Source: Cyprinodon diabolis (taxonomy: Eukaryota; Chordata; Actinopteri; Cyprinodontiformes; Cyprinodontidae). Taken from it: 64,000 bases of DNA. Positions 13,655-26,262 of the stretch are shown in pieces. The DNA lies in contig CM060064.1 of assembly GCA_030533445.1 (NCBI GenBank), forward strand, positions 40,269,787-40,333,786, read 5' to 3'. Below the pieces are notes generated by a model. It saw nothing but the letters and a program-made list of their open reading frames with translations, had not been told where the DNA came from and made no database searches. A program made the position numbers and the translations under genes. Each line of letters begins with the position of its first letter. Within the stretch, counting starts at the first letter, position 1.

Positions 13655-14215
13655 ATAATATTGAAGATTCTCAGTCATCCAGGTCATAATGAAGCTAAAA
13701 AAGTTGAGTTTAGGCAACTGGATGCGAAGTTGTACTCAGCGGTTCTCTTATAGCTGAAGCCTAAAGGACACCTGTTTAAGGACAACAACGTCCATGTTCT
13801 GGCCAAGGAAGACTGATGGTTTGAAAGAGAGGTTAAGGAAGCCATCTTTGTTTACCTGGAAAAACCAACACTTAATAGAGGAGGTGGTCTTAGACATAAT
13901 CTGTCCCCTACTTTAGGAACAACACCCAGATTTACCTCTAACCTGTCCTTACCTGACTCACAATTCAATGAGGTATGTTGCAGAAACCACTTTGATGATG
14001 GAGTTAACGACCGATCATAACCCCGCCCCAAACGACCATTAAAACCCCACAGCTGACGTCCACGGCCAATCCAGTAGGACGGATCAGAGCCACCTTAAAT
14101 TTTTTCCCCCTAAATCTTTTGTTAGACCTACAGTATATCATTCTCAGTGCTCCTCAGTTAGAACTGAGGAAGCCTCTTGGATGAAAGGTGAAACATCCTC
14201 CCATAGTTGAAAAAC
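13655..14215 (+). pseudogene. Penelope-like retroelement C-terminal fragment and tail
   Basis: In frame from 13781 the sequence reads VHVLAKED, an in-frame TGA at 13814-13816, WFEREVKEAIFV, then LNRGGGLRHNLSP near 13873-13910. The block 'KED-WFERGVKEAI ... LNRGGGLRHxLS' is one I associate with the C-terminal end of Penelope-like elements, downstream of a GIY-YIG-type region. The 5' side carries TTCTCAGTCATCCAGGTCAT and the 3' side CTCTTGGATGAAAGGTGAAA, both recalled from element ends of this kind. It is a degraded piece. The nearby hAT element is inserted in its tail, which resumes at about 14825. Confidence 0.55.
14208..14215. repeat. 8-bp target duplication, left (TGAAAAAC)
   Basis: Identical to 14817-14824 on the other side of the hAT element. 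An 8-bp duplication is the hAT superfamily hallmark. Confidence 0.85.
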
Positions 14216-14816
14216 CAGAGATGGGAAGTACTGTACTCAAGTAGATTTTTCTGATATTTTTACTTTACTTTACTACTTATTTTTATGGTGACTTTTTACT
14301 TCTACTCCTTACATTTTTACACAAATATCTGTACTTTCTACTCCTTACATTTAAAAAAATTGTCTCGTTACTTTTGAATAATTTAAATGGAGTTACCGTT
14401 ATTATTTTCCACGTCATCAATACCAAATTCAATCTAATTGGATGGGAATCTACGTTGCATTTGACGCACCACTACAAGATGAATCGACAGATTCGGCCGT
14501 ATTCATTCGTGGCAAATCATTGCAGCTTGGTGGCGGTGGCGTTAGCATAGTAGTATGGATGAAGAGATGATTGAAAATGAACACAATGGAGATCTAGTCC
14601 TATTGGCAGACATCCATTTAAAATGTAGGCAATGGCATGAAAAAAGTGGTTTCTACTTTTACTTTTATACTTTAAGTAAATTTACAAGCCTGTACTTTGT
14701 TACTTTTACTTGAGTAAAGAAGTTTAATCAGTACTTCCACTTTTACCAGAGTATTTTTTTAACAAGTATCTGTACTTTTACTCAAGTACGGAAAGTGAGT
14801 ACTTTTGCCATCTCTG
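14216..14816. mobile_element. Non-autonomous hAT element, 601 bp
   Basis: It begins CAGAGATGGGAAGTACTG and ends with the inverted form GTACTTTTGCCATCTCTG. Both ends carry ACTCAAGTA and many GTACTTTTACTT repeats in opposite orientation. It is flanked by identical 8-bp duplications. The interior (about 14390-14640) has no transposase frame, so it would need transposase in trans. Its removal rejoins the Penelope-like tail, making it younger than that element. Confidence 0.85.
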
Positions 14817-14824
14817 TGAAAAAC
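14817..14824. repeat. 8-bp target duplication, right (TGAAAAAC)
   Basis: Exact partner of 14208-14215. Confidence 0.85.
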
Positions 14825-14859
14825 ACAACTGCTAAGTTAACCAGCGTAACTAAAATCGC

Positions 14860-18208
<3,349 letters not shown>

Positions 18209-18287
18209 TATATTGCCAAAAGTATTTGCTCACCTGCCTTGACTCACATATGAGCTTAAGTGACATCCCGTTCCTAATCCATAGGGT

Positions 18288-19319
18288 TCAATATGACGTC
18301 GGTCCACCCTTTGCAGCTAGAACAGCTTCAACTCTTCTGGGAAGGCTGTCCACAAGGTTTAGGAGTGTGTTTATGGGAATTTTTGACCATTCTTCCAGAA
18401 GCGCATTTGTGAGGTCGCACACTGATGTTGGACGAGAAGGCCTGGCTCTCAGTCTCCGCTCTAATTCATCCCAAAGGTGTTCTATCGGGTTGAGGTCAGG
18501 ACTCTGTGCAGGCCAGTCAAGTTCATCCACACCAGACTCTGTCATCCATGTCTTTATGGACCTTGCTTTGTGCACTGGTGCACAGTCATGTTGGAAGAGG
18601 AAGGGGCCAGCTCCAAACTGTTCCCACAAAGTTGGGAGCATGGAATTGTCCAAAATGTCTTGGTATGCTGAAGCATTCAGAGTTCCTTTCACTGGAACTA
18701 AGGGGCCAAGCCCAGCTCCTGAAAAACAACCCCACACCATAATCCCCCCTCCATCAAACTTTACACTTGGCACAATGCAGTCAGACAAGTACCGTTCTCC
18801 TGGCAACCGCCAAACCCAGACCCGTCCATCAGATTGCCAGATGGAGAAGCGCGATTCGTCACTCCAGAGAACGCGTCTCCACTGCTCTAGAGTCCAGTGG
18901 CGGCGTGCTTTACACCACCGCATCCGACGCTTTGCATTGCACTTGGTTATGTATGGCTTGGATGCAGCTGCTCGACCATGGAAACCCATTCCATGAAGCT
19001 CTCTGCGCACTGTTCTTGAGCTAATCTGAAGGCCACATGAAGTTTGGAGGTCTGTAGTGATTGACTCTGCAGAAAGTTGGCGACCTCTTCGCACTATGCG
19101 CTTCAGCATCCGCTGACCCCGCTCCGTCAGTTTACGTGGCCTACCACTTCGTGGCTGAGTTGCTGTCGTTCCCAAACACTTCCATTTTCTTATAATACAG
19201 CTGACAGTTGACTGTGGAATATTTAGGAGCGAGGAAATTTCACGACTGGATTTGTTGCACAGGTGGCATCCTATCACAGTTCCACGCTGGAATTCACTGA
19301 GCTCCTGAGAGCGACCCAT
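18288..19319 (-). CDS. Tc1-like DD34E transposase, copy 1 (343 aa)
   Basis: Cut-and-paste transposase that would bind the element's inverted repeats and insert at TA. The N-terminus (about residues 1-110) has two helix-turn-helix segments joined by a GRPRK linker at 59-63, the usual paired-like DNA-binding region. The catalytic core has D154 (LWSDESRF), D245 ([11 protein letters not shown]) and E280 ([11 protein letters not shown]), which gives 34 residues between the last two, i.e. DD34E. I chose the ATG giving [10 protein letters not shown] because Tc1 proteins usually start just before the first HTH and the length is then typical (about 340 aa); the frame is open 50 codons further upstream into the terminal repeat. 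Residue 189 is Asp (GAT) in the conserved FGGGG strand, where copies 2 and 3 have Gly, so this copy may be less active. Confidence 0.92.
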   Translation of the reverse strand: MGRSQELSEFQRGTVIGCHLCNKSSREISSLLNIPQSTVSCIIRKWKCLGTTATQPRSGRPRKLTERGQRMLKRIVRRGRQLSAESITTDLQTSCGLQISSRTVRRELHGMGFHGRAAASKPYITKCNAKRRMRWCKARRHWTLEQWRRVLWSDESRFSIWQSDGRVWVWRLPGERYLSDCIVPSVKFDGGGIMVWGCFSGAGLGPLVPVKGTLNASAYQDILDNSMLPTLWEQFGAGPFLFQHDCAPVHKARSIKTWMTESGVDELDWPAQSPDLNPIEHLWDELERRLRARPSRPTSVCDLTNALLEEWSKIPINTLLNLVDSLPRRVEAVLAAKGGPTSY

Positions 19320-19367
19320 TCTTTCACAAATGTTTGTAAAAACAGTCTGCATGCCTAGGTGCTTGAA

Positions 19368-19373
19368 TTTATA
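19368..19373 (-). promoter_or_regulatory. Possible TATA box of the Tc1 transposase
   Basis: TATAAA on the minus strand (GTGTATAAATTC context) lies about 50 bp before the chosen ATG, inside the element. The position fits a self-contained promoter with a short leader. Copies 2 and 3 carry the same sequence. No experimental support. Confidence 0.35.
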
Positions 19374-19455
19374 CACCTGTGGCCATGGAAGTGATTGGAA
19401 CACCTGATTCCAATAATTTGGATGGGTGAGCAAATACTTTTGGCAATATAGTGTA

Positions 19456-21204
19456 TAAAGCAATGACATTCCTTTCCCAAGACAGTCAGTTGAATTTTAA
19501 ATAGAGAAAAATGAGCATTAAGTTCAACCGCTTGATCCCTTTATAAATGTATTATCCAAACTGAGGGTCCATCAGAAGCACACATCAAAACAAAGTGACA
19601 GAAAATGATGGACTACAAATACACTTCATTTCTATAACTTAATTCTAAAGGATTTTTTTTTTCATTTAATTTCATCACCATGACAGCAAGCATGACAAAA
19701 TAGAAGAGAAAGACATAAGCTATTTGTATTTCCATTGCACCCTCCCACATTATAGCAATAAAATATGAACTTGTTTCATATGGTGTGAAGGAATCTTTAT
19801 CACCCAAAGAGAATTCCTATCAAAATATTTGTGATTTTATTTTGAATGTTAGAAGATTGCAAATTATTTTCTGTGTCTCGTGAGCTAGATAGGATGAGGG
19901 GAATTAGTATACAGTAAAACACATGTAAGATATTTTTAGTAAACTGTGTTTCAATATACGGTACTTATTTTACTGGCTAAAATAATAATTTCATTAAAAA
20001 AATACAGTTTCATTATGTATCTTATTTTAAAAAAAAAACTAACTTAAATATGTAGCTAAGTGTTTCTGTTTAAGAAAAAAAGATAACTACTATAGGAGAA
20101 TTTTTATTGAAATAGTTAATGCATCTATTTTCCTGCTGTGCAGCTTTATCCGATGCTAAGTCAGTGGTTTTTACGCATTCTGCCGATCAAATTCCTCCTG
20201 TTATGCATCAGAGATGTACTCTGCTGAAGGGCGCCTGCGAAGGAGGTCCACTGCAACTATCAGACTTCCAACTAGATCCAGAAAAGAAAAAAACAGAATA
20301 ATAAAACATTACATTTGTTGCCAGAATTCGACATATTTGTTATTTGTGAGTATCACAGCATTCTGTTTCTCTCCAGAACCCATTAGACACACATCAAAGA
20401 GTCACATCTCTGCATCAAGTGATAACAAATGCCTTCATCACAATGAACACCCTGTAGCTGATTTCAACCCATTCCATACAAACCATTCTGCTGCAGTCAG
20501 AGCTAACACACAAAATGCGTATTAATTAGCTGCTGAAAATCATAATAAACTCTGCATGAAGAGGCAAACTAAAGCATTGTTTCCTTTGAAAATAGTCACG
20601 CTCGAAAACAATTATGGGCCTTAGTTTTTCTCTGATTTTTTCCCCCAGCCTTTTTTACTTTATAGAAATGACTTTAAAAAGCCAGATTAAAGTGTGTCCA
20701 ACAGTTATCTGTTGGCTTTATAACGCTTCAAGAGATTAGAAATAGGCTTGAAAACTTTTTTTTTTGTTTAGTTTTTAGACAATTCAAAGCAACTCAAATA
20801 TTAGCTATACACACCCCTTACAAAGACAGAGAAATTTAAACCTTTTTCATTTCTTAATTTTAAGAATTACAGCTTTCTGTCCAGAAAACCCCAAATTTGA
20901 TTCCTCTGAATATTTACATTAAAACAAGAAAACAAAACAAAAAAGAAGATTTAGGTGCAGAAAAGTCAATCAAAAGTCATGTTCACTAAAGCCAGATTGC
21001 TTAAATAGCAGCATTTAGCTCTGGCTGCTGTTGGACCCATCTGTCTGTCTGAATGTAAAGATGGATGAATTTGGCTCATCTAAAATATTTGGATAATATA
21101 AGCTGTATATGAACTCCTTGCTTACATTAAACGACCACACGGTCCTTTTATTTTGTCATGGTGCTTCCGCCCAGTCCAGTGTATGGTGGAGAAAGACTCC
21201 CAAA
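19456..21204. other. No gene seen
   Basis: AT-rich sequence. Short frames around 20119-20525 have no recognisable domain. Confidence 0.5.
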
Positions 21205-21206
21205 TA

Positions 21207-22783
21207 CAAACCGGATTCCAAAAAAGCTGGGACACTAAATAAATTGTGAATAAAAACTGAATCCAATGATGTGAAGATGGCAAATGTCTATATTTTATTC
21301 GTAATAGAACATAGATGACAGCTCAAAAGTTTAATCTGAGTAAAATATGTTGATTCAAAATTTCACAGTGTCTACAGATCCCCCAAAAAAGTTGGGACAA
21401 GTGGCAATAAGTGGCTGGGAAAAGGATATTGAGCATATAATGAACAGCTGGAAGACCAACTAACACTAATTAGGTCACTTGACAACAGGACTGGATATAA
21501 AAAGAGCCTCTCAGAGTGTCAGTGTCTCTCTGAAGCCAAGATGTTAAGAGGGTCACCTATTCCACCATTGTTGCGCAGAAAGATAGTGCAGCAATACCAG
21601 AATGGTGTTGCCAAACGTAAAATAGCAAGACTTTTTAAGTTATCATCATCAACCATGCATAACATCATCTAAAGATTCAGAGAATCTGGAACTATCGGTG
21701 TGCGTAAGGGTCAAGGCCATAAAACTTTACTGGATGCTCGTGATCTCCGGGCCCTTAAACGTCACTGCACCTCAAACAGGAATGCTACTGTCAAGGAAAT
21801 AACAGAATGGGCTCAGGAATACTTCCAGAAAGCATTGTCAGTGAACACAATCTGCCGTGCCTTCCGCCGTTGCCAGCTGAAACTCTACAGTGCAAAGAGG
21901 AAGCCATTTCTAAGCAAGCTCCACAAGCTCAGCCGTTTGCACTGGGCCAGGGATCATTTAAAATGGAGTGAGGCAAAATGGAAGACTGTTCTGTGGTCAG
22001 ATGAGTCACGATTTGAAGTTCTTTATGGAACACTCGGACGCCGTGTCATCCGGACCAGAGAGGACAAGGATAACCCAAGCTGTTATCAACGCTCCTTTCA
22101 GAAACCTGTGTCACTGATGGTATGGGGTTGTATGAGTGGTTGTGGCATGGGCAGCTTACATTTCCGGAAAGGCACCATAAATGCAGAGACCTATGTTCAG
22201 GTTGTAGAACAACATATGCTTCCATCTATACGTCATCTGCTTCAGGGAAGACCCTGCTTTTTTCAACAAGATCATGCCGGACCACATTTTGCAGCAATCA
22301 CAACATCATGGCTATGTAGGAGAAGGATCCGGGTACTGAAATGGCCAGCCTGCAGTCCAGATCTTTTACCTAAAGAGAACATTTGGCGCATCATAAAGAG
22401 GAAGGTGCAACAAAGAAGGCCCAAGATGATTGAACAGTTAGAGGCCTGTATTAGACATGTATGGGAGAGCATTCCTATTTCTAAACTTGAGAAACTGGTC
22501 TCCTCTGTCTCCAGACGTCTGTTGAGTGTTGTTAGAAGAAGGGGGGATGCCACACAGTGGTAAAAATGGCCTTGTCCCAACTTTTTTGGAATTTGTTGAC
22601 GCCATGAAATTTGGAAATAACATATTTTTCCTTTAAAATGATACATTCTCTCAGTTTAAACGTTTGATCTGCGATTTGTGTTCTATTCTGAATAAAATGT
22701 TTGTTTTTGACACCTCCACATCATTGCATTCAGTTTTTATTCACAATTTGTTTAGTGTCCCAACTTTGTTGGAATCTGATTTG
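21207..22783 (+). mobile_element. Tc1-like transposon with long IR/DR ends (1577 bp)
   Basis: The ends are CAAACCGGATTCC and the inverse of CAAATCAGATTCC, followed on each side by an AAGTTGGGACACTAAA-like block and CAATGATGTG. TA flanks both sides (21205-21206, 22784-22785). The inverted repeats extend about 200 bp. Each holds a second inner copy of the CAAAAAAGTTGGGACA motif: inner left about 21382-21400, inner right about 22573-22592. This outer-plus-inner arrangement is the IR/DR layout known from Sleeping Beauty-type elements. It encloses one plus-strand transposase gene with a single nonsense codon. Confidence 0.9.
21541..22563 (+). pseudogene. Tc1-like DD34E transposase with one in-frame stop (340 codons)
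   Basis: The frame starts MLRGSPIPPLLRRKIVQQYQ. It continues through an HTH region to a TAA at codon 44 (21670-21672), where related copies are expected to have Gln (CAA). It then stays open to the stop at 22561-22563. Catalytic residues are present: D154 (LWSDESRF), D244 (FFQQDHAGPH) and E279, spacing DD34E. The residue before E279 is Lys (LLPKEN), where the family normally has Ile (PIEN), and HAGPH replaces the usual NARPH. A downstream in-frame start could yield only an N-terminally shortened product (from about 21700) lacking the first HTH. It is therefore probably inactive. Confidence 0.9.
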
Positions 22784-22785
22784 TA

Positions 22786-23430
22786 GCTGTATGTTGTTTT
22801 ACAAGCAGGGGTCAAGCAAGAAAGGCGGCCATGGTCACCTTTAGCCAATTGTTCCTGCCCCTGTGGCCAACTCAAAATTTTAATAGTTAATATAATAACC
22901 CTTATACCCAAAAGCTGACAACAAACATTTTGTGATTTTATTTACCTAAATATACTAACATTGAAATAACGAACACAGAATTTGTTTTATTCGGATATAG
23001 TTGTGGATGTTTATGGGGCAAAGACATGTTTACATTCAAGCCAAATGGTAGTCTCATACAATTAGAGATAAATATGAACTAAACTGGTTTAAGCTTTGTA
23101 TTAATGTATGTAAATTGTTTGTTTACATAGGAATAATAATCCATAGCTTCTCTGTGTGCTTTGGTTCCAGCCAGTTTGCTAGACTATGAAGCACAATGAT
23201 GCTACGATGATTAAGCTCTTCCAGCAGTGTGAGCAGATACCCATGAAGCTGTAAGTCCTGCAGCAGGTCTTTATCAATCATATGAAAGCTTTAACATATA
23301 GAATATGATAATGTCTAGTCATGCGTTTTAAGTCCACTAATTTGCTTATTTGTGTATTTTTTAATAAATATTATGCTCTACCCTAACCATTTAGAGAGCA
23401 CCTCACACAGCATAAAATAAGATCTTCTAT
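22786..23430. other. No gene seen
   Basis: AT-rich; nothing recognised. Confidence 0.5.
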
Positions 23431-23538
23431 TGGTAAATGGCATGTACTTATATAGCGCCTTTATTCAAGTTAGGAGACTTGACGAAAGCGCTTTACACTA
23501 CATTCACACACCCATTCACGCACACACTCACACACTAT
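23431..23538 (-). mobile_element. SINE 3' tail fragment, minus strand
   Basis: Its reverse complement gives AATGGGTG, GTAAAGCGCTTT and GGCGCTATATAAGTACATGC followed by CATTTACCA. This matches the 3' part of the SINE at 49768-50065 in the same order. Only the tail is present, so it is 5'-truncated. A (CA)n-like stretch at 23518-23536 corresponds to the GTGTGTGAGTGTGTG part of that SINE. Confidence 0.75.
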
Positions 23539-23539
23539 T

Positions 23540-24180
23540 GTTCAAAAACATTTAAAGAAAGTTGATGACTAACTTATAGTTAGAAAACATTAAGAAATAA
23601 GAAAACAGTAAAGTTGTAAAGGATTGTTTAATTATTTTCATCTCATTGCACAATTTTGTAAAATTGAACAGCAAAAATATAAAGGAGGCAAAAAGTTTGA
23701 CAACAGTACAAAAGATCATTGCAAGAGATCTGAGTGGGTTTAAAGAGCTCCCAAATGTAATTCTGCAAAGGCTCCCATAAAAAAAACTTTATAGGTTTTT
23801 GCGTCTAAAGATGTGATGTAATTTTATTTTGTCAAGCTAGAGTATGGAAAAATTGATTAGAAACTCAGAGAAATAGCCATTATGGTCTAGATATAAGCAT
23901 TTAATAAAGTATGCATGCTTTTAAATGCATTCAAAGGTTTTTTTTGTGAAGGTACACAGTACATATGAATATCAGGGATGGTGAAGTCCGGTCTTTTTTT
24001 TTTGGTAAATCATAAAGGATTTCTGTGGAGACTGAATATAAAATTAACTCTTTATATATAACTGATCCAACAACTAACCTGACACTCTTTAAGCCCTAAA
24101 CACACAAAATCCAATTCTGATTTCAATCCAACAGACAATCGCGTCAGACAAGGTCGTGGTGTTTCAAAAGTTGAAAATTT
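23540..24180. other. No gene seen
   Basis: AT-rich; nothing recognised. Confidence 0.5.
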
Positions 24181-24184
24181 ACTG

Positions 24185-24690
24185 AAAACTAAAAATAGAA
24201 AATAAAGTGAAAAGGAAATATTTTCTTTTATATTACTGTATATTTGAAGAACTTAAAAGCTTTTAAATATGAATTCAAGAAAGCAAAAGATAAAATAAAA
24301 ATCTATCTTCTGTAGGGCTGCAACTAATGATTATTTTGCAAATCGATTAATCTGTTGATAACTTTTTCTTTATTTTTTTACAGTGTCCTGTCTGGGAATG
24401 TGGCAATAAGAATAATTGTCTTGATGCCAAAAAGAGCCCAACATTTTACTTTCACAAGTGGAGCAGTAGGGCTATTGCCATAGTGTTCCGCTTGTTTTAT
24501 GCATATAAATTGCTTTGTTATAATTATGCAGGGAGTTTTACAGATTATATGGACACTACAATGTAAGTAGAACAGGAAAGGAAAAACAGGAAAAAAGGAG
24601 AAAAGATGAAAGAAAGAGGAGATAAAAGGGAGATAATGATAGAACATTTTCAGTCTGCTTCAATATTTTTTCGATGAATCAATTAATAAT
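24185..24690 (+). mobile_element. hAT-like relic with flanking repeat, copy A
   Basis: From 24185 it shares AAAAATAGAAAATAA, then GAATTCAAGAAAG and ATCTATCTTCTGTAG, with the region at 28930-29015. At 24313 a TAGGGCTGCAACTAATGATT terminus begins, typical of a widespread hAT MITE rich in CGATTAATC motifs. Compared with copy B, about 300 bp of unrelated sequence (roughly 24357-24664) lies between AATCTGT and TTTTTTCGAT. The right terminus is missing. Non-coding. Confidence 0.6.
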
Positions 24691-25103
24691 CGGAGAGCTG
24701 CGTAGCTCTGACTGAGATAGTCCCAAGATCCATATTATTCTGACCATACAGCAATTTAGTGGCTATTTCAAGGGTCTGACAGGAAGAAAGACGTGGTTAG
24801 AAAGTAAAACACATCCGCTTGGAGGTAAAATACGAAATAGAAAGACATTTCTCAATGGCAAGGGAAAACAGTCAGGTTTGGAGTTGCACAGCACATAAAA
24901 AAGGCAGGACAGACTCATAAATAAGCAATCAGTACACTTTTTTAAAAAACTGAATACCTTACCAAGTTCCTGAGGATAGAGGATGTATAAAGTAAAAATG
25001 AGGGAAAGTAGAAAGCGCAGCTTATCAGTCTCCTCCAGAAAAAAAAAAAAAATTCAACAAAAGTTCAGACAGAAAAAAGATACAATTAAAATGGTGAATT
25101 GAT
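24691..25103. other. No gene seen
   Basis: Nothing recognised; an A run lies at about 25039-25052. Confidence 0.5.
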
Positions 25104-25562
25104 ACCATTGATTGGCCTCCATGATCGTCTGACCTAAATCCCATAGAGCACCTCTGGGACATTATGTTTCGATCCATCCGACGCCGCCAGGTTGCACCTC
25201 AGACTGTCCAGGAACTCAGTGGTTCCCTGGTCCAGATCTGGGAGGAGATATCTCAGGACGCCATGTGCATCTCATACAAGCACGTGGGGGCCATACAAAT
25301 TACTGAATACCATTTTGAGTTGCTGCAATGAAATTTTAGCAAAATGGAATAGCCTGTCGCAGTATTTATTCACTGTAATTTTTGGGCTGTCTTTGAATTC
25401 AGCCCTCTGTAGGTTGATAATTTTTATTTCCATCAAATGATGTAGCATCCTTTTGTTCCTAACACATCACCCAGTCCATATCAGTATAAATAAACAGCAT
25501 GATTTTTTTCCCCATTGAGATCTGATGTGTTTTCAAATTGTTCCTTTAATTTTTTTGAGCAG
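25104..25562 (+). mobile_element. 5'-truncated Tc1/mariner element, right half
   Basis: Holds the last part of a transposase gene and an intact-looking right end: CATTGAGATCTGATGTG, then CCTTTAATTTTTTTGAGCAG against TA at 25563. The inverse of that end (CTGCTCAAAAAAATTAAAGG) is one I recall from a very common fish Tc1/mariner family. The left half, including the DNA-binding region and two catalytic aspartates, is absent. The 3' end runs straight into a (TA)n tract. Confidence 0.75.
25110..25331 (+). pseudogene. Tc1/mariner transposase C-terminal fragment
   Basis: The frame reads DWPP, an in-frame TGA (25122-25124), [18 protein letters not shown], then RRRQVAPQTVQEL, and closes with a normal stop at 25329-25331. 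[11 protein letters not shown] carries the third catalytic acidic residue (Glu). About 73 codons remain of an expected ~340, and the nonsense codon adds to the loss, so the fragment cannot be active. Confidence 0.8.
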
Positions 25563-25568
25563 TATATA

Positions 25569-25647
<79 letters not shown>
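25563..25647. repeat. (TA)n microsatellite
   Basis: TA dinucleotide tract with one TTA interruption near 25575, beginning at the TA that borders the truncated Tc1/mariner end. Confidence 0.95.
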
Positions 25648-25649
<2 letters not shown>

Positions 25650-26157
25650 CTTTCCCAGACAAATGTGGGGCACAGAGAAAAGTAAAAAAAATCTGCACAT
25701 AATGGGATCCCCCTGCATAGAAAAATCGGAGATTAAAAAGTTGTACCTAACTGGTGTGACCCTGCCTTTATAGGAGGCACTACGTAATAAATCGACACAA
25801 ATGCCCAACGCTTAAATTTTTGAGAAAGTAGAAGTCAGTCTTTTCACCAAACCGAAAAAAACAACAACAATTTCTTCATATTTTTAATAGTCACTTTAAA
25901 AAAAATAAGGAAGTATTTCACAAGTACAGAAAAAAATATTTTTTTATTTTTCATTTTATCTGAATATTATCTTTTGAACTCCTAAAAGAAGATCCAACTG
26001 CATGTAATCCCATCTTAGCCTAAAATAACCTTTTCTATCGACATGGAATCAGTAATTTACCAAACTCCTCTAGACCTGATTCAGTATTTGAGAGATGATA
26101 GATAATATAAACAATCCAATTTAAGAATAACGGTTGTTTTGTTGATGACTCTTCTTC
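25650..26157. other. No gene seen
   Basis: AT-rich intron-like DNA. Confidence 0.5.
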
Positions 26158-26262
26158 TCATGCCTGCAGGAGCTGTCCCACCAAGGCAGGGTTCCTGTCC
26201 CGGATCAAGGCTGATGCGATCTCAGTGACCCGTAACGCCGACCTCTCCCACTGCTCTGTGTC
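26158..26262 (-). CDS. Candidate last coding exon of an unidentified host gene
   Basis: On the minus strand, a pyrimidine-rich tract ending CTCATTGCTGCAG (26275-26263) is a strong splice acceptor. It is followed by 34 codons with GC-rich third positions and a TGA at 26160-26158. The product begins DTEQWERSALRVTEIASALI and continues through NPALVGQLLQA, helical in character. I cannot name the protein. The opposite strand also offers an acceptor (CTTCTCATGCCTGCAG, ending 26169) and an open frame here, so the strand call rests on the stronger tract and on agreement with the minus-strand exons at 52018 and 56698. The local GC content stands out sharply from its surroundings. Confidence 0.45.
   Translation of the reverse strand, partial: DTEQWERSALRVTEIASALIRDRNPALVGQLLQA

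Noticed and set aside
18226..18996. 256-aa plus-strand frame repeated at 35836-36606 and 62763-63578
   Set aside because: Antisense shadow of the Tc1 transposase gene; it is open only because the sense gene is intact and the three copies are identical.
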